From the NCBI GenBank assembly GCA_017460395.1, contig JAFUBA010000127.1:1-64000 (forward strand): a stretch of 64,000 nucleotides of DNA, read 5' to 3'. Every line of letters starts with the position of its first letter. The stretch's first letter is position 1. The stretch comes from Clostridia bacterium (GTDB taxonomy: Bacteria; Bacillota; Clostridia; Christensenellales; Aristaeellaceae). A model generated the notes under the pieces. It was not told the origin of the DNA. It saw nothing but the letters and a program-made list of their open reading frames with translations, and did no database searches. Shown one piece after another: positions 7,442 to 15,585 of this stretch. Position numbers and translations under genes: made by a program.

Positions 7442-8221
7442 ATGCTCCGGTATATTGATACCCAGGTTCAGTGGAATGGGCAAATGTGCATCCGAAGACA
7501 CTATGCAGATCCGGCAGACTGGCGCGCGGATCGCACCCGCCTGGCCGAATGGATATGCGGCATTGCCCCTGGACTGCTGCTTCTGCGCCCGGACGTGCCG
7601 GAATTCGTGCCATCTCAGACGGATGCCGCCAGCGCGAGCACCACATTGATCCTGCTTGCCGGAGGAAAGTCCCGAAGAATGGGCACAGACAAGGCACTGC
7701 TGCCTTTTTATGGCACTTCGCTTATGCACTTTCAGATGGAAAAGGCGTCCCTGCTCGGCGCACGCCTTCTGATCTCCGCCGGTGAAAACCCGGAGCGTCT
7801 GCGAAGCCAGCTTTCCCCCGGAAGAGAATCCTCTCTGGTTTCCGATGAGATCCCCGACCGCGGACCGCTCTCAGGCCTCGCCGCCTGTCTGAAGCTTGCT
7901 CAGACACCTCGGTGCCTGGTGCTTCCGGTGGACGCCCCATTTGTGCCGGCCAAAGCTTTCTGTGACCTCCTGAGCGCTCCGGAAACATCCCCCATCGTGC
8001 AGCTTTCACATCACGGTCGCATTGAATATCTCCTGGGTCGGTGGGATGCCGCGCTCTGGCAGAAAATCGAGGAGAGTATCCAGACAAAGGCAGTCTCTGT
8101 CCACGCTTTCTCCGCGCAGACCGGCGCTGCAACCTGTCCGTCAGACCTGGACGATACCTTTTTTGTGAATCTCAACCATCCATCTGACTATGAAGCCATT
8201 CTCCATGCTGAAAACAGGTAA
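7442..8221 (+). CDS. mobA: MobA-like molybdenum cofactor guanylyltransferase with an N-terminal extension
   Basis: MobA transfers GMP from GTP to molybdopterin, making the guanine dinucleotide form that DMSO-reductase-type enzymes need. The nucleotidyltransferase signature LLAGGKSRRMGTDKA lies around residues 71-85. It is followed by DRGPLSGL and the metal-binding VDAPF segment in the position of the usual VPCDxPF. The protein is 259 residues, about 60 longer than typical MobA, because roughly 66 residues precede the signature. I do not recognise this extension. The ATG at 7442 has GGAGG 10 nt upstream. It faces the molybdoenzyme gene across a divergent promoter region, which supports a shared role. 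Confidence 0.8.
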   Translation: MLRYIDTQVQWNGQMCIRRHYADPADWRADRTRLAEWICGIAPGLLLLRPDVPEFVPSQTDAASASTTLILLAGGKSRRMGTDKALLPFYGTSLMHFQMEKASLLGARLLISAGENPERLRSQLSPGRESSLVSDEIPDRGPLSGLAACLKLAQTPRCLVLPVDAPFVPAKAFCDLLSAPETSPIVQLSHHGRIEYLLGRWDAALWQKIEESIQTKAVSVHAFSAQTGAATCPSDLDDTFFVNLNHPSDYEAILHAENR

Positions 8222-8253
8222 AATGCGGAGCACAGGTCCAGCTGTTCCGCATT
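8222..8253 (+). terminator. Stem-loop after the mobA-like gene
   Basis: A perfect 8 bp stem (8222-8229 with 8246-8253) extends inwards through ACAG/CTGT with a 2 nt bulge. No T run follows, so it is a weak terminator or a 3'-end stabiliser. Confidence 0.45.
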
Positions 8254-8287
8254 CAGATTCTCACATTCCCGGCCATCGCGCCACATC

Positions 8288-8325
8288 AAAAATGCACGTA
8301 AGCATTGAGTCAACGCCTACGTGCA
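8288..8325 (-). terminator. Intrinsic terminator of tmRNA
   Basis: An 8 bp stem (8293-8300 with 8318-8325), extended by three more pairs including a G-U, is followed on the minus strand by TTTTT. It begins 8 bases past the tmRNA 3' end. Confidence 0.9.
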
Positions 8326-8332
8326 CAGATAG

Positions 8333-8677
8333 TGGAGATGAGGGGAGTTGAACCCCTGTCCGAAAGCCCGTCTACAAAACTTTCTCCGAGCGCAGTCTGT
8401 ACTTTGACATTCCCTCTGCCGCCCGCCTACAGACAGGCTGACGGTTTCAGTAGCTTCATGTTACGGACACGTCTCAAAGCTTTGACGTGCTCGTTCCCCA
8501 CTCGCATGACGCCGGGAGCTGGGTGAGTGGGCAACCCAGGCCGACGCGCCGCCTAATTAGGCAGCGGCCAATTCGTAAGAATTGTCAGTTCATTTTTATT
8601 TCCCAGTTTTATTGTGGTCCGGGTCCACAGCTCGCTTATCCTGTCTACAAAACCCCCGTCGAAACCGGATCATCCCC
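8333..8677 (-). ncRNA. ssrA: Transfer-messenger RNA (tmRNA)
   Basis: tmRNA rescues ribosomes stalled on broken mRNAs and tags the products for degradation. The 5' end at 8677 reads GGGGATG, which pairs with CATCTCC near the 3' end (8340-8334, one G-U pair), forming the tRNA-like acceptor. The T arm (GGACAGGGGTTCAACTCCCC) is intact. CCA is not encoded after the discriminator A. The tag frame lies at 8589-8557 and ends ...DNSYELAAA followed by TAA. The codon before it (ACT, just after an in-frame TGA) is the likely resume codon, giving a 10-residue tag plus the alanine charged on the RNA. The 5' end is only 8 nt from the smpB stop codon. Confidence 0.95.
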
Positions 8678-8685
8678 ATGTCCGG

Positions 8686-9153
8686 TTACTTCTGCTTCTG
8701 GCGCAGTGCCCTCTGTATCTCCCTCTGGGCATCCCGCTTCGCCATGGAATCGCGCTTGTCATGCTCCTGTTTGCCGCGGCACAGCCCCAGCTGCAGTTTC
8801 ATGCGCCCGTCCTTCAGGTACACTTCCAGGGGGACCAGGGTGTAGCCCTGCCTGGAGACAAGACCTGTGAGCTTGCGGATCTCACTTTTATGGAGCAGAA
8901 GTCTCTTTGGTCTGAGCGGGTCTCTGTTGAAAAAGCTTCCCTGCTCATAGGGCGAGATGTGCATGCCTTCCACCCAGACCTCGCCCTTCCGGATGGCTGC
9001 CCAGCTTTCCTTCAGACTGACCTTCCCTGCTCGCATGGATTTGACCTCCGTGCCGAACAGTTCCAGTCCGCATTCGTACCGCTCCTCCACAAAATAATCA
9101 TGGAAGGCCTTGCGATTCTGTGCCACTGTCTTGGTTCCCCGCTGATGAGGCAT
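8686..9153 (-). CDS. smpB: SsrA-binding protein SmpB
   Basis: SmpB (155 residues) binds the tRNA-like part of tmRNA and brings it to the stalled ribosome. Family marks are NRKAFHDYF, the GTEVKSMR motif near residue 36, SFFNRDPLRPKRLLLHK, and the basic C-terminal tail that enters the mRNA channel (MAKRDAQREIQRALRQKQK). Length and start (GGGAGG upstream) are normal. It shares a promoter (9228-9255) with ssrA directly downstream, so the two partners of one pathway are made from one transcript. Confidence 0.97.
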   Translation of the reverse strand: MPHQRGTKTVAQNRKAFHDYFVEERYECGLELFGTEVKSMRAGKVSLKESWAAIRKGEVWVEGMHISPYEQGSFFNRDPLRPKRLLLHKSEIRKLTGLVSRQGYTLVPLEVYLKDGRMKLQLGLCRGKQEHDKRDSMAKRDAQREIQRALRQKQK

Positions 9154-9227
9154 CGCAGTTCCCTCCCATCCTGATCATTCTGTCTTTACCGCCGATTGCG
9201 TCTTTTTTGGATCACAGGGCGAAAGCC

Positions 9228-9255
9228 AGTATACCACGAATTCTCCATTTTGCAA
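9228..9255 (-). promoter_or_regulatory. Predicted sigma-A promoter for smpB-ssrA
   Basis: On the minus strand TTGCAA (9255-9250) is followed after 16 nt by TATACT (9233-9228). It lies about 75 bp before the smpB start. No promoter was seen between smpB and ssrA. Confidence 0.7.
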
Positions 9256-9354
9256 TGCCATGAAACTACAAGTTGAAAGAGTTCAGGGAGGAGTCAGTGC
9301 AACCAGGCAGAAGTGGACCTCTGCTGCATGACAGGATCTTAGGTACAATCACCC

Positions 9355-10197
9355 TTAGCGAATCGAATGCTGAAAGCCGACCGTTTCAGGAAGCTGATCC
9401 TGATGCACAGATAATGTCCCGGGCATCGAAGATGCGATGTATTGGCTTCCCCCGCTTTGCAGATATATTGCATCAAGGCCCCAACTGCCATAATAACAGT
9501 CGCGGGTAACATTTTGCTGCGTTCCGCGATAATTGGAAATCGCGTAATTGCTGAGGGATACCCACACCCTGTCTTTTCTTGCGTAATACCCACGCAGATA
9601 GCAGCTGCGGGAGAGGTCATTTCCCATCCAGTCCTCGAGAAAGAAACAGTCCCAGGTGAAGCCCTGATTCGGGACCGAATAGCTGATGACTGCCAGTTGT
9701 TCCCAGTCTCCGTTTTCCGGTTTGACCCACATTTCATAATACGTTTTCCGGCTGTCCGACCATGCCTGCACACGCATCGTGTACCATATGCCCGTTTCCC
9801 AGGCATAGGGAACAAGAATATGGAGCCCCTCTCCTTCTCCACCAAATGGTTCTCCTACGCTGAAAGGCGGAGCGTATTCAATACCCGCGTGACCTGTCTC
9901 CGTATCCCATATGGATAATATCGCCCATGTCTGCCCGTCCTTATACTGGAAACCCGCATAGCCGGAACCATCCACAATTCCAGTGTAATTTCCGCTTGCG
10001 TTATACCAGTTGTGAAGACAGTAATAGGTGTTCTCCGCTACATCCCTGCACATCCACTGTCCCTCGAGGATCTCATATTGAACACCATTTTGGGGATACA
10101 GCACCGTGGCCACCATGTATGGCGCCGCCTCCGACTGTGCCGCCGCATGCGCGAAAAGCAAAAAAGCCAACATGAATATCGCGATGGTTCTCTTCAT
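9355..10197 (-). CDS. Secreted protein with a DUF3472-like domain
   Basis: This 280-residue protein has an N-terminal signal peptide (MKRTIAIFMLAFLLFAHAAAQSEA) and a beta-rich, aromatic-rich body. The segments GSGYAGFQY, SIWDT, FGGEGEG and YAWETGIWYTMRVQAW resemble the DUF3472 family of secreted proteins, which often occur beside carbohydrate-binding modules. A binding role for glycans is inferred from that association, not seen here. GAGGAGG precedes the ATG. A TTGACA -35 box lies at 10250-10245, but its -10 is poor. It appears to be a single-gene unit. Confidence 0.7.
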   Translation of the reverse strand: MKRTIAIFMLAFLLFAHAAAQSEAAPYMVATVLYPQNGVQYEILEGQWMCRDVAENTYYCLHNWYNASGNYTGIVDGSGYAGFQYKDGQTWAILSIWDTETGHAGIEYAPPFSVGEPFGGEGEGLHILVPYAWETGIWYTMRVQAWSDSRKTYYEMWVKPENGDWEQLAVISYSVPNQGFTWDCFFLEDWMGNDLSRSCYLRGYYARKDRVWVSLSNYAISNYRGTQQNVTRDCYYGSWGLDAIYLQSGGSQYIASSMPGTLSVHQDQLPETVGFQHSIR

Positions 10198-10523
10198 GAA
10201 TCCGTAGCCTCCTCAAAACCCACTTGCCTGTTTTCAGCGTAAATTGTCAAATGCATCATCCCCTGCGGTGTTTTTCACTTTACTAAACAATCGCCGCTGT
10301 GTAAAGACACCACTGCAGGTTGAATCGCGATGCTGCGTTTTACCGATTCAGCTGCCGGCAAAACATGACACTCTGCCGGATCTGACAGAACACCGGACCA
10401 ATATTTCCATAGACTTTTCCCTTCCTTTTTGATATAGTTCCTCGCGATGCATGGATCGCCCGGGCTGATCACCTCAAGGGCATGAATCCTTCGCAAAACC
10501 GGTGTTCCCTGGAGGTATCTTTC
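10198..10523. other. Divergent intergenic region upstream of proA
   Basis: These 326 bases separate the DUF3472-like gene (minus) from proA (plus). On the plus strand TATAGT at 10433-10438 is a candidate -10 for the proA operon, with no clear -35. A short CCGGCA/TGCCGG inverted repeat lies around 10352-10380. I looked for the conserved T-box (a proline T-box would be expected here in some Bacillota) and did not find it. Confidence 0.35.
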
Positions 10524-11822
10524 ATGGATCTGCATAAGATCGCATTAGAGATCCGGAGAGCCTTTCTGTCTCCGGATCTTCAGAACCTTTCTCTTCGAAA
10601 CCAGGCGCTCCTCGCCATGGCAAAAAACCTTCAGACCGCCTTCCCTGAGATTCAGAAGGCCAACGAGGAAGATCTCCTTGATGCCAGAAAGAGCGACCTT
10701 GCAGCTCCGCTCCTCAAGCGTCTTCGCTTTGATGAAGCAAAGCTCCATCAGGTGACGCAGGGCCTTGAGGATCTCGCCCGTCTCCCGGATCCCATCGGAG
10801 CCACCACGCTGGCGCGGGAGCTGTCTCCCGGTCTCAAGCTGTACCGGGTCACCTGCCCCATCGGGGTCATCGGCGTCATCTTCGAGAGCCGCCCTGACGC
10901 CCTGGTACAGATCGCAAGCCTGTGTCTGAAGAGCGGGAATACTGTACTCCTCAAAGGCGGACGGGAAGCCATGCGCACCAACGCCTGCCTGACAAAGATT
11001 CTGCAGCTTTCCGCTGAGGAAGTCGGCCTTCCGGGCACCTTCGCGCAGCTCCTTGAGAGCCGCGAGGACGTGCAGGCCATGCTCTCGGAGGATACCCTGA
11101 TTGACCTGATCATTCCCCGGGGTTCCGCTTCCTTTGTACAGTACATCAAGGACCATAGCCGAATCCCTGTGCTGGGACACGCAGACGGGATCTGCCATGT
11201 TTACCTTGACAGGGATGCAGATCCTGACACCGCCCTGAAGGTGGCATTGGACAGCAAGGTGCAGAACGTCTCTGTCTGCAATGCATGCGAGACGCTGCTG
11301 GTCCATCAGGACAGGGCCGAGGAGCTTCTCCCGCGCCTTGCAGAGGAATACCGGAAGTGCGGGGTGACCCTTCGCTGCACCCCAGACGCCGCCAGGTATA
11401 TTCCGGACAGTACGCCCGCCACGGAGGATGACTGGAAAACAGAATACCTCGATCTTATTCTGTCCGTGAAAGTTGTATCATCCCTTGAGGAGGCCATCCA
11501 GCACATTAACACCTACGGGAGCCATCATACGGACTGTATCGTCACAGAAAACAGGGAGGCCGCCAGCATCTTCCTGAAGCAGGTGGATTCCGCCGGCGTC
11601 TATGTCAATGTGTCCACCCGCTTTGCAGACGGGTTTGTCTATGGGTTCGGCGCCGAGGTCGGCATCTCCACCGGCAAAATCCATGCAAGGGGCCCGATGG
11701 GACTGGACGGTCTCACAACGTATAAATACAAGCTCATCGGCAGCGGGCAGACCATGCAGAGTGTGCGGGACGGAGAGATCCAGTATACGCATCGCGATTT
11801 GAACGAGGTGTGTCCTCTGTGA
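10524..11822 (+). CDS. proA: Gamma-glutamyl phosphate reductase
   Basis: ProA reduces gamma-glutamyl phosphate to glutamate semialdehyde with NADPH, the second step of proline synthesis. The 432-residue length is normal. Visible marks are GVIGVIFESRPDALVQIASLCLKSGN, the LIIPRGSASFVQYI segment, the catalytic cysteine in NVSVCNACETLLVH (about residues 250-260), and RFADGFVYGFGAEVGIST near the C-terminus. The ATG at 10524 follows GGAGG with 8 nt spacing. The partner kinase gene proB is not in the window. It heads a run of closely spaced plus-strand genes, and its stop overlaps the next start. Confidence 0.96.
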   Translation: MDLHKIALEIRRAFLSPDLQNLSLRNQALLAMAKNLQTAFPEIQKANEEDLLDARKSDLAAPLLKRLRFDEAKLHQVTQGLEDLARLPDPIGATTLARELSPGLKLYRVTCPIGVIGVIFESRPDALVQIASLCLKSGNTVLLKGGREAMRTNACLTKILQLSAEEVGLPGTFAQLLESREDVQAMLSEDTLIDLIIPRGSASFVQYIKDHSRIPVLGHADGICHVYLDRDADPDTALKVALDSKVQNVSVCNACETLLVHQDRAEELLPRLAEEYRKCGVTLRCTPDAARYIPDSTPATEDDWKTEYLDLILSVKVVSSLEEAIQHINTYGSHHTDCIVTENREAASIFLKQVDSAGVYVNVSTRFADGFVYGFGAEVGISTGKIHARGPMGLDGLTTYKYKLIGSGQTMQSVRDGEIQYTHRDLNEVCPL

Positions 11823-12487
11823 AACATCTGCCTCCGGAAAAACAGCTTGCCGTGTTCGACTTTGACGGCACGCTCTCCCCTGGCGATTCCATTGTCCCGT
11901 TTCTTCTCTTCTGCCAGAAGGAAGGGCTGTGCAGTCTCGCGCAGTGGGCAAAAGCCGGCGCCGGGTTCCTTGCCCAGAAGCTCCGCCTGATCGATCCTGC
12001 CTATGCCAAGGAGTGGACACTCTCCTTCATCCGCGGAAAGAGCCTTTCCTCCATGGAAGCCCTTGCAGACCGCTTTTTGAAGGAAAAGATCCTGCCAAAC
12101 CTTTTCCCGGAGGGGCTCAGGGAACTGGAGCGGCTGAAAAAGGACGGCTATACCGTCCTCATCGTTTCCGCCTCGGTCGATATCTATATGCGAAGGCTTG
12201 AGAAATTGCTCCCGGTCGATGAGGTGCTTGCCACCCCCTGCAGCGTGGATGATCAGGGGCTCCTCACAGGTCAGATCGGCCCCAACTGCCGGGGTGAAGA
12301 AAAGGTTTCACGCCTGCGCGCATGGGAACAGGCGCACCCGGAATACCGCTGGGTGTATGCGCGTGGCTACGGGGATTCCGCGCACGATCTGCCGATGCTC
12401 TCCCTCGCAGAACAACCTTTTCTGGTGTCTCCCTCCGCGTCCCTTCAGAAGGCCTGTCCTGCGGCCGTGCCTCTTTCCTGGAGGTAA
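11819..12487 (+). CDS. HAD-superfamily phosphatase, subfamily IB (SerB-like)
   Basis: A 222-residue hydrolase with the HAD nucleophile motif FDFDGTL at residues 15-21, a helical cap, motif II IVSASVD and motif IV GDSAHDLPML near the C-terminus. Subfamily IB includes phosphoserine phosphatases and phospholipid-related phosphatases. This one also resembles the HAD-IB group whose substrate is unsettled. The GTG at 11819 overlaps the proA TGA and has GAGG upstream, and an alternative GTG nine bases earlier sits too close to that site. The coupling to proA may be coincidence of operon packing, since no phosphatase is needed for proline synthesis. Confidence 0.85.
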   Translation: MKHLPPEKQLAVFDFDGTLSPGDSIVPFLLFCQKEGLCSLAQWAKAGAGFLAQKLRLIDPAYAKEWTLSFIRGKSLSSMEALADRFLKEKILPNLFPEGLRELERLKKDGYTVLIVSASVDIYMRRLEKLLPVDEVLATPCSVDDQGLLTGQIGPNCRGEEKVSRLRAWEQAHPEYRWVYARGYGDSAHDLPMLSLAEQPFLVSPSASLQKACPAAVPLSWR

Positions 12488-12526
12488 GGCCGTATAGTCC
12501 CAAAGATTTAAGAGGAGAAGATTGAC

Positions 12527-13087
12527 ATGATCTTTGTCAGACAGCTTCCCCCGGATGATCTTCCCTCTTCCCTCAATGCGGATAAGTCCCTCATTGGAGA
12601 GCAGCTGATGATCCGGATCACACGCCTTGGTTTCTCTCTCCAGTATGTCCCGCGGCAGACGGCCGTATGGGGCAACTATCCCATGAGCCGCAGGGCGGAA
12701 AATGCACTTTCACTCACCTCCTCGGCCCTCTTTGGCGCCTTTGAGGGGGATGAGATCATCGGACAGGCCATTGTCACAGAAAAAGACGGCTTCTGGGCGG
12801 ATATCCTGGATCTTCGGGTCGATGTCTCCCATCGGCGCATCGGAGCCGGAAGGCTGCTCCTGGACGCCTGCCAGACCTGGGGCCTGACCCATGCCTGCCG
12901 CGGCCTTTCCGTGACTGCCACCGATGACAATCCGGTGCTTTGCCAGTTTCTCGAGCACCAGGCATTTCATCTTGAGGGCATGGACCGCTTCGCGCTTGCC
13001 CTGACGGACTCCGAACGGGATAAACCCCTGGCCCAGAGGAAATGCCAGCTCTTCTTTTACCGTCCGTTCCAGGACGATTCCATCTGA
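12527..13087 (+). CDS. GNAT-family N-acetyltransferase
   Basis: A 186-residue protein with the GNAT acetyl-CoA binding core. ADILDLRVDVSHRRIGAGRLLLDAC (strand beta4 plus motif A with RRIGAG) lies near residues 85-110, and a 'LSVTATDDNPVLCQFLEHQAF' type motif B follows. The substrate cannot be told from sequence. It starts 39 bp after the HAD gene with AAGAGGAG upstream. Functional link to neighbours is not evident. Confidence 0.85.
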   Translation: MIFVRQLPPDDLPSSLNADKSLIGEQLMIRITRLGFSLQYVPRQTAVWGNYPMSRRAENALSLTSSALFGAFEGDEIIGQAIVTEKDGFWADILDLRVDVSHRRIGAGRLLLDACQTWGLTHACRGLSVTATDDNPVLCQFLEHQAFHLEGMDRFALALTDSERDKPLAQRKCQLFFYRPFQDDSI

Positions 13088-13140
13088 GTGAGACGCACTC
13101 AATACATACTTAAGACTTAAATTAAGGAAGAATACCCCTC

Positions 13141-13851
13141 ATGATGAGACTTCAGAAATATATTGCCATTAGCGGTGTTGCCTCCAGGCGAAGTGCGGAA
13201 AAGCTGATCGCAGACGGCCATGTCATGGTCAATGGTCAGACCGTGCGGGAGATGGGCATCACGGTGGATGAAGGAAAAGACCAGGTGCGGGTGGACGGAA
13301 AGCTGATCCATCCCGAAACCCAGAAGCACTATATCGCCTACAATAAGCCCATGGGACAGGTGACCACCGTCTCCGACCCGGAGGGCCGCGATACGGTCAT
13401 GGACATTTTCCGCGACTATCCCGTGCGCCTGTTCCCTGTCGGCCGCCTCGACTATGACAGCGAGGGCCTGCTGCTGCTCACCAACGACGGTGAGATGATG
13501 CAGAACCTCACGCACCCAAGCCACGAGGTCCCTAAGACCTATCTGTGCAAGGTGTCCAACCAGCTCTCGGAGGAATCGGTCCGACGCCTTCGTGCCGGCG
13601 TGGACCTCGACGGCCGTCTCACGAGCCCTGCCCAGGTACGGATCATCCGGACGGAGACCCTGTTCACGGTGGTCCTGGTCACGATCCACGAGGGCCGCAA
13701 CCGGCAGGTCAGGCGGATGTTTGACGCCGTCGGCCACCAGGTGGTGTCCCTCAAGCGCGTGGGCTTTGGACCCATCCTGCTCGAAGATCTGCCGCGCGGC
13801 CACTGGCGCTCCCTGACGCCCCGCGAGATCCAGAAGCTGAAGGAACTGTAA
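13141..13851 (+). CDS. rluB: Ribosomal large subunit pseudouridine synthase, RsuA/RluB family
   Basis: This 236-residue enzyme isomerises a uridine in ribosomal RNA. It has an N-terminal S4 RNA-binding domain (residues 3-50, LQKYIAISGVASRRSAEKLI) and the catalytic domain with GRLDYDSEGLLLLTNDG (about residues 100-116), whose aspartate is the nucleophile. The later HEGRNRQVRRMFDAVGH motif is also conserved. In B. subtilis the RluB homologue acts on 23S rRNA, so rluB is the most likely assignment. RluE/RluF-type or RsuA specificity cannot be excluded. ATGATG gives two possible starts. Confidence 0.9.
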   Translation: MMRLQKYIAISGVASRRSAEKLIADGHVMVNGQTVREMGITVDEGKDQVRVDGKLIHPETQKHYIAYNKPMGQVTTVSDPEGRDTVMDIFRDYPVRLFPVGRLDYDSEGLLLLTNDGEMMQNLTHPSHEVPKTYLCKVSNQLSEESVRRLRAGVDLDGRLTSPAQVRIIRTETLFTVVLVTIHEGRNRQVRRMFDAVGHQVVSLKRVGFGPILLEDLPRGHWRSLTPREIQKLKEL

Positions 13852-13907
13852 AGATTTGCGAGGCCGCTTTATGTTGGCGGTCCCGTCACGCCAGGAGGCA
13901 CCCTCAG

Positions 13908-14486
13908 ATGGATTACATCCTTCGTTCTGCACGGTTTCTCGCATCCGATATACGGAAATCTACGATCCGCCCGGGCGACTCTGTGATCGATGCCACCCTG
14001 GGCAACGGACACGATACCCTGGAGCTGTGCCAGCTGGTTGGCCCAGATGGCCATGTCTACGGGTTCGACGTGCAGCCATCTGCCGTGGAAAGCACCCGGG
14101 CAAGGCTTATGCAGGCGCAGATGGAAGGCCGCTTTGAGCTTTACTGCGAGGGACACGAGCACATGGGGGAACACGGCTTTCCGCCTGTATCCTACATCTG
14201 CTTTAACCTCGGCTGGCTTCCGGGCGGCGACAAGGGCATCACCACGTTCTGGGAAACGACCCGAAAAGCCCTGGAGGAGGCCCTCACGCTGCTCAAGCCC
14301 ATGGGCGTATGCACCGTCTGTGCCTACCCGGGTCACGAGGAGGGTGACAGGGAGCGCAGGGAGCTGATTGCTTTTCTCTCATCGCTCCCTCCGCAGCGCT
14401 TCAATGTCCTCCGGCAGCATTTCCTGAATGCAGGGCCCGGGGCACCCGAGTGCTTCGTCATTCAAAAGCAGTCCGGAACCCTCTGA
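13908..14486 (+). CDS. mnmM: tRNA methyltransferase MnmM (YtqB family)
   Basis: A 192-residue Rossmann-fold methyltransferase of the family long called 'rRNA methylase' (YtqB). Biochemical work on the B. subtilis and related proteins assigned it as MnmM, which uses S-adenosylmethionine to finish the mnm5 group at U34 of certain tRNAs. Motif I DATLGNGHDTLEL is at residues 28-40, a short N-terminal helix (YILRSARFL) precedes it, and ICFNLGWLPGGDK is the family signature near residue 100. The substrate here is inferred from that family. Its end lies 8 bp before the ATP synthase promoter. Confidence 0.88.
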   Translation: MDYILRSARFLASDIRKSTIRPGDSVIDATLGNGHDTLELCQLVGPDGHVYGFDVQPSAVESTRARLMQAQMEGRFELYCEGHEHMGEHGFPPVSYICFNLGWLPGGDKGITTFWETTRKALEEALTLLKPMGVCTVCAYPGHEEGDRERRELIAFLSSLPPQRFNVLRQHFLNAGPGAPECFVIQKQSGTL

Positions 14487-14493
14487 ATGCATC

Positions 14494-14522
14494 TTGAACC
14501 CTTCCCCGGAAACCGCTATAAT
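14494..14522 (+). promoter_or_regulatory. Predicted sigma-A promoter of the ATP synthase operon
   Basis: TTGAAC (14494-14499), a 17 nt spacer and a perfect TATAAT (14517-14522) make this one of the best promoters in the window. It starts 8 bp after the mnmM stop and lies about 35 bp before the atpZ start. No terminator separates it from the upstream operon, so some read-through is possible. Confidence 0.85.
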
Positions 14523-14557
14523 ACGGACAATATATGCACGGGATGAAGGGAAACAGT

Positions 14558-14956
14558 ATGACGGATGCACCGGAGCACAAGACTGCCTCGGAGGATGCAG
14601 CGCAGTCACAGGTACGAGGCGGCAGCAGCGACTGGAAGATGCTGATCTGGATCTCTCAGCTTGGTCTGAGCACCTGTCTTCCCCTGGCCGGCTTTACGCT
14701 GCTTGGCATCTACCTGTGCGACCGATTTTCCTGGCCGCGCGGCGTCATCATCATTTTTCTCCTGCTTGGCCTGATCAGCGGCTTCTCCGGTCTTCGGGAA
14801 GCATGGCAGGCGATGAATCACATGGAGCGGATGCAGAAAAAGTATGACGCAGCACATCCGCAGAAAAAAGGTGGCAAGTTCCGCGCCGGAAGCTTCGATC
14901 TCTCTGATCCGCAGGAGCCGCCGCCCCCCGCTGTCTCATTTCAGGAACACGAGTGA
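14558..14956 (+). CDS. atpZ: AtpZ-like ATP synthase accessory membrane protein
   Basis: A 132-residue membrane protein with two hydrophobic segments (about residues 35-58 and 64-82), matching the AtpZ/'ATPase gene 1' family that often opens F-ATPase operons and is reported to work with AtpI in cation transport or c-ring assembly. The C-terminal 50 residues are charged and proline-rich. The ATG at 14558 has GAAGGGA upstream. An earlier in-frame ATG at 14534 lacks a ribosome site. Confidence 0.7.
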   Translation: MTDAPEHKTASEDAAQSQVRGGSSDWKMLIWISQLGLSTCLPLAGFTLLGIYLCDRFSWPRGVIIIFLLLGLISGFSGLREAWQAMNHMERMQKKYDAAHPQKKGGKFRAGSFDLSDPQEPPPPAVSFQEHE

Positions 14957-15062
14957 TGTGGCAGCCGGATTGATTCAGATCTTTGTCCTGACGCGGCTTT
15001 CCAGACGTGTTTTTTAAGGTTATTGATGAAGGCGAGACTCTTTTTTAAGGAGATACATTTGG

Positions 15063-15527
15063 ATGGATGCACGGAAAACTGTGCTGCGTGAGACAGGCTT
15101 CATTGCAGCTGGCGAGATCGTCTGTGTCTGCCTGATGGATCTTGTGTTCTACCTGGCAGGCGCCTTTGACCGCTCGGTGCTCCTCGGAAGTATCCTGGGC
15201 CTCCTTCTGGCCGTGGGGAACTTCCTGTTTATGGCCATCTCGGCCTCCCAGGCGCTGGACCAGGCCGCTGCACAGAACGTCAGCCAGGGAAAGAGCACCA
15301 TCCGCGCCTCCTACATTTTTCGTATGCTCGTGATCGTCGTGATCCTCTTTGCTGCTGTCCAGAGTGGCGCGTGCAATGTGCTTGCGAGCGTATTCCCGCT
15401 CCTCTTTGTCCGGTGGATCATCATGGTGACCGGTTTTTTCAGAAAGGATGCACCGGACACGAACGCACTGAACAGCCAGTCTCAGCCTTCCCGCGATGCG
15501 GATGACGAAGACAACCTGGAAGAGTAA
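15063..15527 (+). CDS. atpI: ATP synthase subunit I-like protein
   Basis: A 154-residue protein with four hydrophobic segments (about residues 12-32, 38-60, 80-100 and 103-120) in the place where atpI normally sits, directly before atpB. AtpI helps assemble the c-ring. Sequence conservation in this family is low, so the call leans on topology and position. The C-terminal tail is highly acidic (DADDEDNLEE). AAGGAG precedes the start. Confidence 0.75.
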   Translation: MDARKTVLRETGFIAAGEIVCVCLMDLVFYLAGAFDRSVLLGSILGLLLAVGNFLFMAISASQALDQAAAQNVSQGKSTIRASYIFRMLVIVVILFAAVQSGACNVLASVFPLLFVRWIIMVTGFFRKDAPDTNALNSQSQPSRDADDEDNLEE

Positions 15528-15585
15528 ATTCTATTCTGTTTCGTATTTTTTCGTATCATACTTTTACCGAAGGAGCTGTGATTTC

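Noticed and set aside
10198-10523. A proline T-box or other riboswitch ahead of proA
   Set aside because: The conserved T-box sequence and a terminator/antiterminator pair were not found.
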